Source: Methylobacterium isbiliense
Lineage (GTDB): Bacteria; Pseudomonadota; Alphaproteobacteria; Rhizobiales; Beijerinckiaceae
DNA length: 64,000 nt
Direction of reading: 5' to 3'
NCBI RefSeq assembly: GCF_022179325.1
Contig: NZ_BPQQ01000003.1
Location: 1 to 64,000 of the forward strand
Shown here: positions 59,186 to 64,000 of the stretch, in pieces
How positions within the stretch are numbered: position 1 is the stretch's first letter
How the letters are laid out: each line of letters opens with the position of its first letter
The notes under the pieces: generated by a model
What the model was told of the DNA's origin: nothing
Databases searched by the model: none
What the model saw: the letters and a program-made list of their open reading frames with translations, nothing else
Program-made: the position numbers and the translations under genes

Positions 59186-59931
59186 CGCGCCGCCTCCCGC
59201 ACGGCGCCGAGCAGGAACTCGCGGTTGCCGTCCCCGCCCTCCACGGGCGAGGGGATCAGCCCCACGGGCCGAAAGCCGAGGCTCCGGGCGAGCGCGCGCA
59301 CCTCCTCGCACACCTCGGCCCGGACCGCCTCGTCGCGCACGATGCCGCCGCGGCCGACCCGCGCCCGCCCGGCCTCGAATTGCGGCTTGATCAGCGCCAC
59401 GAGGCGGGCGTCGGGCGCCGTGAGGGCGGGCAGCACCGGCAGGACGTGGGCGAGCGAGATGAAGCTCACGTCGACCACCGCGAGGGCGGGCGGGCCGTCG
59501 AGGAGGCCGGGGTCGAGGGCGCGCACGTCGGTGGCCTCGTGCAGGGCGACCCGGGGATCCGCCGCGAGGCCGGGGTGGAACTGCCCGCGCCCCACATCGA
59601 CCGCATGGACCCGCGCCGCGCCCCGGCGCAGCAGCACGTCGGTGAAGCCGCCGGTCGAGGCGCCGATATCGAGGCAGGTGAGCCCCGCGGGATCGATGCC
59701 GAAGGCGTCGAGGGCCGCCGCGAGCTTCAGCCCGCCGCGCGAGACGTAGGGGTGGGGCGGGGCGGCCTCGATCCGGGCCGACCGCGCGAGGAGGTCGGAG
59801 GGGCGGCGCACCGGTGCGCCGTCCGCCCGCACCAGCCCGGCCGCGATCGCCGCCTGCGCCCGCGCGCGGCTCTCGAAATGGCCCGCCTCCACCAGCAGGC
59901 GGTCGGCCCGCAGCCGCTCCCCGTCCGTCAT
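59182..59931 (-). CDS. tlyA: TlyA-family rRNA 2'-O-methyltransferase
   Basis: A 249-aa protein with an N-terminal S4 RNA-binding domain (RLRADRLLVEAGHFESRARA) and a FtsJ-like methyltransferase domain (SAM loop CLDIGASTGGFTDVLLRRGA near residue 87, KPQFEAGRARVGRGGIVRD near 200). The family methylates 16S and/or 23S rRNA cytidines at the ribose. It is the first gene of a two-gene operon with the m5U-type methyltransferase. Confidence 0.92.
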   Translation of the reverse strand: MTDGERLRADRLLVEAGHFESRARAQAAIAAGLVRADGAPVRRPSDLLARSARIEAAPPHPYVSRGGLKLAAALDAFGIDPAGLTCLDIGASTGGFTDVLLRRGAARVHAVDVGRGQFHPGLAADPRVALHEATDVRALDPGLLDGPPALAVVDVSFISLAHVLPVLPALTAPDARLVALIKPQFEAGRARVGRGGIVRDEAVRAEVCEEVRALARSLGFRPVGLIPSPVEGGDGNREFLLGAVREAAR

Positions 59932-60035
59932 GCCCGTCGCTCTCTCGCCCCCGCTCTCGGCCGGCCGACACCATCCCCTGTCGCGGCCGGCGCACTCCCT
60001 TACCTGATGCAGGCCAGGAGAGGAGAGGCGACAGA

Positions 60036-60581
60036 ATGAGGTTCCACCTGTCCGCGGGCGCCGCGCTCTGGACCGCCCTTGGGGCCGCCCTTGGTGCCGC
60101 GCTCCCGGCCGCCGCCCAGCCGCAGGCGGCCCTCCAGACCTACGACGCCCCGGTCGTCAACACCAAGGGCGAGCCGATCGGCCGGATCCAGATCCGCGAC
60201 GGGGCCAACACCCTGGTGATGCGGGTGCTGATCGGGCCGGGCGGCCTGCCGCCGGGCTGGCACGGGATCCATTTCCACGCGGTCGGGACCTGCTCCGACA
60301 CCGCGAGCTTCGAGCAGTCCAAGGCGCACGTGAACCACGACGGCAGCAAGCACGGCCTGCTCAACCCGGACGGGCCGGACGAGGGCGACCTGCCCAACGT
60401 CTACGCCAATCCGGACGGCTCGGTGAATGCCGAGGTGTCGAGCGAGACCCCGCTCACGGGGGAGGGCGGCCTGAAGGACGCGGACGGCTCGGCCCTGGTG
60501 ATCCATGCCGGCGAGGACGACCACGCGACCCAGCCGATCGGCAATGCGGGCGCGCGCATCGCCTGCGCGGCGATCAAGTGA
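60036..60581 (+). CDS. sodC: Cu/Zn superoxide dismutase, exported
   Basis: A 181-aa Cu/Zn SOD that converts superoxide to oxygen and peroxide in the periplasm. A signal peptide of about 27 residues ends in LPAAAQP. HGIHFHAVGTC, the Zn loop KAHVNHDGSKHG and GDLPNVYANPDG carry copper and zinc ligands, and a conserved Cys occurs near the C-terminus (ARIACAAIK). Strong GGAGAGG lies before the ATG. It is monocistronic with a repeat hairpin after the stop. Confidence 0.94.
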   Translation: MRFHLSAGAALWTALGAALGAALPAAAQPQAALQTYDAPVVNTKGEPIGRIQIRDGANTLVMRVLIGPGGLPPGWHGIHFHAVGTCSDTASFEQSKAHVNHDGSKHGLLNPDGPDEGDLPNVYANPDGSVNAEVSSETPLTGEGGLKDADGSALVIHAGEDDHATQPIGNAGARIACAAIK

Positions 60582-60582
60582 G

Positions 60583-60738
60583 GCCGGCGGTCATCGACGA
60601 TGACCGCCGGTTCTCGATTTCTCCGTCGGATCTTTGATGTGGCATCGACACAGCGGGATGCCTGAACGGCCCGATGCGTCAGCATCCTGGGCCGTTGGGC
60701 GTCCTGGGCCGTCGGGCGTCCTGGGCCGTCGGTATGAC
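60583..60738 (+). repeat. Dispersed intergenic repeat, copy B
   Basis: It begins 1 base after the sodC stop with GGCGGTCATCGACGATGACCGCC (a 10-bp stem), then TTCTCG, TGGCATCGACACAG, GATGCGTCAGCATCCTGGGCC and three CCTGGGCCGT repeats, and ends GGGCCGTCGGTATGAC. It lies between convergent sodC and tadC and its hairpin could terminate both. Copies A and C have the same architecture. Confidence 0.75.
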
Positions 60739-60744
60739 GGTGCC

Positions 60745-61710
60745 TCACTTCGAGTGGAAGATCTGCACCAGCGCCGGGGTGAGGATCACCACGAACAGCA
60801 CCGGCAGGAAGAACAGGATCATCGGCACGGTGAGCTTGGGCGGCAGGGCCGCGGCCTTCTTCTCCGCCTCGGTCATGCGCTGGTCGCGGCTCTCCTGCGC
60901 CAGCACCCGCAGCGCCTGGCCGATCGGGGTGCCGTAGCGCTCGGCCTGGATCAGGGCGGTGCTCACCGCCTTGACCGACTCCAGGCCGGTGCGCAGGGCG
61001 AGATTCTCGTAGGCGAGGCGCCGCTCGGTCAGGTAGGAGAGCTCCGCCGTCGTCAGCGCCAGCTCCTCGGCCAGCACGATGCACTGGTTGGCCACCTCGA
61101 CGCTGACCCGCTTGAACGACTGCTCGATGGACATGCCGGATTCGACGCAGATCAGCAGCAGGTCGAGCGCGTCCGGCCAGTTGCGCTTGATCACGGCCTG
61201 GCGCTTGCTGGTCTGGTTCCTGAGGAAGATCTCCGGCGCCTTGATGCCGGCATAGACCGCCGCCACCACGATCAGGCAGCGGATGCTCAGCGGCTGATTG
61301 AGCACCTTGAGCACGAACATGTAGAAGACGGCGACCAGGAAGAAGCCGACCGGCATCACCAGCCGGAAGAACAGGAACGCCGTCTCGGCCTGCGGGCCGC
61401 GGTAGCCCGCCGTCATCAGGCGCTTCTTGGCATCCTCGGTGGCCAGCCAGTTGTCGAGCCTGAAGCGCTCGACCACGCGCTTCATGTAGGCCTTGGGCTG
61501 GTGGCGCAGGTTGCCGCGCTGGTTCAGCCGCTCGCGCTCGCGCAGCCGGATGCGGTCGCGCTCCTCGCCGACGCTCTTCATGCGCTTGGCGAGCTGGTCG
61601 GGCTCTAGGAAGGGCTGGATCAGCGTGTAGGCGGTCGCCGCCGCGGCGACCCCGGCCAGGATCGAGGCGATGAAGCGCGGGTCGGTGAGATGGGTCAGAA
61701 GCGCCAGCAT
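60745..61710 (-). CDS. tadC: Tad pilus assembly inner-membrane protein TadC
   Basis: A 321-aa type II secretion system F-domain protein that forms the membrane platform of Flp/Tad pilus assembly. Three to four hydrophobic segments are visible (about residues 12-32, 105-145 and near the C-terminus), with the GspF domain including NWPDALDLLLICVESGMSIE near 185. It follows tadB after a 130-base gap containing hairpins. Confidence 0.9.
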   Translation of the reverse strand: MLALLTHLTDPRFIASILAGVAAAATAYTLIQPFLEPDQLAKRMKSVGEERDRIRLRERERLNQRGNLRHQPKAYMKRVVERFRLDNWLATEDAKKRLMTAGYRGPQAETAFLFFRLVMPVGFFLVAVFYMFVLKVLNQPLSIRCLIVVAAVYAGIKAPEIFLRNQTSKRQAVIKRNWPDALDLLLICVESGMSIEQSFKRVSVEVANQCIVLAEELALTTAELSYLTERRLAYENLALRTGLESVKAVSTALIQAERYGTPIGQALRVLAQESRDQRMTEAEKKAAALPPKLTVPMILFFLPVLFVVILTPALVQIFHSK

Positions 61711-61745
61711 CGGCCGTCTCCGGGGCGGCCCGAGGGGGCGCCCGC

Positions 61746-61843
61746 CAAGAGCATCCCGTTCGCCGCGGGTTTCACCGGTTCGGCGGCGAACGGGATGCGG
61801 AACCAAGAGCCTGAGCGGAACGGCCCCGGGCCGTTCCGCTCAG
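61746..61843 (-). repeat. Double-hairpin repeat between tadB and tadC
   Basis: Two perfect hairpins: a 16-bp stem at 61753-61800 (GCATCCCGTTCGCCGC and complement) and a 13-bp stem at 61811-61843 (CTGAGCGGAACGG and complement). The tadB stop codon lies in the second. The spacer GGAACCAAGAGCCTGAGCGGAA resembles the block in the MITE-like element at 57050-57070, suggesting one repeat family. Confidence 0.65.
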
Positions 61844-62811
61844 ATGTCGAAGGTGATCATCCGGCGCATGACGACGACGCCGACGAGCATCCACAGGCCG
61901 GACAGGACCAGGGCGATCTGGCCCGTCTTCGTGGTCCAGAGCAGCGAGATGTAGGCCGGGCTCGACAGCCAGCACAGGATCGCCACCACGAAGGGCAGCG
62001 AGGCGATGATCGCCGCCGAGGCGCGCGCCTCCATGCTCATCGCCGAGACCTTCTCGGCCATCTTGTGGCGCTCGCGAAGCACGCGGGACAGGTTGCCGAG
62101 CGCCTCCGAGAGGTTGCCGCCCGCCTTCGACTGGATGCCGATGACGATGGCGAAGAAGTTCACCTCCGGCACCGGCATCCGCTCGTGGAGCTTGGCGCAG
62201 GCCTCGGGCAGGGACAGGCCGAGCGCCTGGGCCTCCACGATCTGCCGGAACTCGCTCTTGAGCGGCTCGGGCGACTCCCGGCCGATGATGCGCAGGCAGT
62301 CGCCGATCGGCAGGCCGGAGCGGATGCCGCGCACGATCACGTCCATGGCGTTGGGCAGTTCGCGGATGAACCGCGCCACCCGGCGCTTGCGCAGGTAGCC
62401 GAGCAGCCACCGCGGCACGCCGAGGCCGGTGGCGAACGCCACCGCCAGGGTGAGGAACAGGTTGCCGGACAGGACCAGCGCGGCGAACGCGCAGACCGCC
62501 GCGCCGACCGCACTGTAGATGACGAACGCCTTCTTGGAGAGCGAGAGGCCGGCCTGCACGAGGCGCAGTTCGAGGCTGAGGCGGCTCTTCTTCTTTTCCT
62601 TGTCGTCGATCTCCTTGAGGCTCCTGGCGACCTGCTCGCGGCGGTTCACCGCCTGGATTCGCTCGCTCGCCTGCCGGCGGCCGGCCACGGCCTGCTGGCG
62701 CTTGGCCACCCGCGCCTCGCTCGGCAGCAGGGGCACGATCACCGCGTAGGCCGCGCACACCGCCGTCACCGCGCACAGCCCGGCGACCATCAGGGTCTTG
62801 GGATCGGTCAC
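61840..62811 (-). CDS. tadB: Tad pilus assembly inner-membrane protein TadB
   Basis: A 323-aa GspF-domain membrane protein, partner of TadC. A first hydrophobic segment spans residues 8-28, then a Lys/Glu-rich cytoplasmic part, then paired segments near 95-130, the GspF domain with LPNAMDVIVRGIRSGLPIGD near 150, and C-terminal segments. The GTG start lies 28 bases after the tadA stop. The stop codon is inside a hairpin repeat. Confidence 0.9.
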   Translation of the reverse strand: MTDPKTLMVAGLCAVTAVCAAYAVIVPLLPSEARVAKRQQAVAGRRQASERIQAVNRREQVARSLKEIDDKEKKKSRLSLELRLVQAGLSLSKKAFVIYSAVGAAVCAFAALVLSGNLFLTLAVAFATGLGVPRWLLGYLRKRRVARFIRELPNAMDVIVRGIRSGLPIGDCLRIIGRESPEPLKSEFRQIVEAQALGLSLPEACAKLHERMPVPEVNFFAIVIGIQSKAGGNLSEALGNLSRVLRERHKMAEKVSAMSMEARASAAIIASLPFVVAILCWLSSPAYISLLWTTKTGQIALVLSGLWMLVGVVVMRRMITFDI

Positions 62812-62839
62812 GTCCGCCTCCCGCTGCAGGGCCGCGCCA

Positions 62840-64000
62840 TCACGTCGCCTCCGCCGGTTCGGCGACCTCGGCCGCGTCGAGGGCGGCGGCGAGCGCCCGC
62901 TCCTCGCCGTAGTAGCGGGCGCGATCCCAGAAGCGCGGGCGCCCGATGCCGGTCGAGCGGTGGCGGCCGATCAGTCGGCCGTTCTGGTCCTCGCCCTGGA
63001 TGTCGTAGACGAACAGGTCCTGGGTGATGATGACGTCGCCCTCCATCCCCATCACCTCGGTGACGTGGGTGATGCGGCGCGAGCCGTCGCGCAGGCGCGC
63101 GGCCTGGACGATCACGTCGATCGAGCCGGCGATCATCTCGCGGATGGTCTTGGAGGGCAGGGTGTAGCCGCCCATCGAGATCATCGACTCGATGCGCGAC
63201 AGGCACTCGCGGGGGGAATTCGCGTGGAGCGTACCCATGGAGCCGTCGTGGCCGGTGTTCATGGCCTGGAGGAGGTCGAACGCCTCCGGGCCGCGCACCT
63301 CGCCGACGATGATCCGCTCCGGCCGCATGCGCAGGCAGTTCTTGATCAGGTCGCGCATGGTGATCTGGCCCTGGCCCTCGAGGTTGGGCGGGCGGGTCTC
63401 CAGGCGCACCACGTGGGGCTGCTGCAGCTGCAGCTCGGCCGCGTCCTCGCAGGTGATGATGCGCTCGTCATCCTCGATGTAGCGGGTGAGGCAGTTCAGC
63501 AGCGTGGTCTTGCCCGAGCCTGTGCCGCCCGACACCACCACGTTGCAGCGCACCCGCCCGATGATCTGCAGGATCTTGGCGCCCTCGGGCGAGATCGATC
63601 CGAAACGCACCAGCTGGTCGAGGGTGAGCTTGTCCTTGCGGAACTTGCGGATGGTGAGGGCGGGCCCGTCGATGGCGAGCGGGGGCGCGATGACGTTGAC
63701 GCGCGAGCCGTCCGGCAGGCGCGCGTCGCAGATCGGCGAGGATTCGTCGACCCGCCGCCCGACCTGGCTGACGATGCGCTGGCAGATGTTCATCAGCTGC
63801 TGGTTGTCGCGGAAGCGGACGCTGGTCAGCTGGATCTTGCCCGAGACCTCGATGTAGGTGCGGTTGGCCCCGTTCACCATCACGTCCGCGATGTCGTCGC
63901 GGGCGAGCAGCGGCTCCAGGGGACCGTAGCCGAGCACGTCGTTGCAGATGTCGTCGAGCAGGTCCTCCTGCTCGGCGATCGACATCACCACGCTCTTGAG
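62840..64000 (-). CDS. tadA: Tad pilus secretion ATPase TadA/CpaF (N-terminus beyond the window)
   Basis: A VirB11-like hexameric ATPase that powers Tad/Flp pilus assembly; only the C-terminal 386 residues are inside the window, and the frame is open through base 64000. Walker A is [17 protein letters not shown], the Asp box [20 protein letters not shown], Walker [21 protein letters not shown], and His box [20 protein letters not shown]. Full CpaF proteins are about 450-500 aa. It is the first of tadA-tadB-tadC here. Confidence 0.94.
   Translation of the reverse strand, partial: LKSVVMSIAEQEDLLDDICNDVLGYGPLEPLLARDDIADVMVNGANRTYIEVSGKIQLTSVRFRDNQQLMNICQRIVSQVGRRVDESSPICDARLPDGSRVNVIAPPLAIDGPALTIRKFRKDKLTLDQLVRFGSISPEGAKILQIIGRVRCNVVVSGGTGSGKTTLLNCLTRYIEDDERIITCEDAAELQLQQPHVVRLETRPPNLEGQGQITMRDLIKNCLRMRPERIIVGEVRGPEAFDLLQAMNTGHDGSMGTLHANSPRECLSRIESMISMGGYTLPSKTIREMIAGSIDVIVQAARLRDGSRRITHVTEVMGMEGDVIITQDLFVYDIQGEDQNGRLIGRHRSTGIGRPRFWDRARYYGEERALAAALDAAEVAEPAEAT

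Noticed and set aside
1-64000. CRISPR arrays, tRNA or rRNA genes, integrases or complete insertion sequences
   Set aside because: No regularly spaced repeats, cloverleaf sequences, conserved rRNA segments or transposase/integrase reading frames were recognised.

Overview
The window comes from a high-GC methylotrophic alphaproteobacterium of the Methylobacterium type. It carries a lanthanide-type XoxF methanol dehydrogenase with its accessory genes, a full pqq operon, and nearly the whole tetrahydromethanopterin (H4MPT) formaldehyde-oxidation gene set in the order known from that group. No mxaF-type methanol dehydrogenase, rRNA, tRNA, CRISPR array, prophage or complete insertion sequence was seen.

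Layout. 1-9060: housekeeping and accessory genes (TrmH-type RNA methyltransferase, MaoC hydratase, short CDF transporter, metallophosphoesterase, a TA locus with a broken toxin, SorAB-type sulfite dehydrogenase, a pterin dehydratase, an NMT1/SsuABC-like ABC transporter). 9061-14658: methanol oxidation module (MBL-fold quinoprotein-relay hydrolase, xoxF, xoxG, xoxJ, rhodanese-like CX3CW protein). 14714-16396: folP-folB-folK. 16521-17085: a second TA locus with a truncated toxin and a palindromic operator. 17262-23716: SoxYZ-like carrier, cyclase-family protein, then a reverse-strand pqq operon with two tandem pqqA genes, pqqB, C, D, E and two unknown exported proteins. 23961-26303: response regulator and histidine kinase. 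26483-30963: fhcBADC, giving formate from formyl-H4MPT. 31323-32978: a low-GC foreign-looking insert encoding a proteasome-beta-like protein and two small partners. 33202-40109: mptG, mtdB, an ATP-grasp gene, mch, a RimK/MptN-like ligase, a CitG-like gene and fae. 40293-43179: two YceI proteins around a cytochrome b561, with a divergent LysR regulator. 43187-45746: HisA-like and hydantoinase-fold genes of the H4MPT/methanofuran set and an RraA-like gene. 46023-57920: a catabolic region (SDR, Liv ABC transporter, esterase, Baeyer-Villiger monooxygenase, LysR, 3-hydroxyisobutyrate-dehydrogenase-like, carboxymuconolactone decarboxylase, lactonase). 57932-60581: two RNA methyltransferases and a Cu/Zn SOD. 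60745-64000: tadC, tadB and a partial tadA.

How it fits together. XoxF with PQQ and XoxG/XoxJ would oxidise methanol to formaldehyde in the periplasm. Fae condenses formaldehyde with H4MPT, MtdB and Mch take it to formyl-H4MPT, and FhcABCD releases formate; several neighbours probably build the cofactors. The most unusual item is the 31323-32978 insert, whose first protein begins with a proteasome-like Thr1/Asp17/Lys pattern without a propeptide. Intergenic space also holds dispersed repeats, including a MITE-like element that supplies a stop codon.
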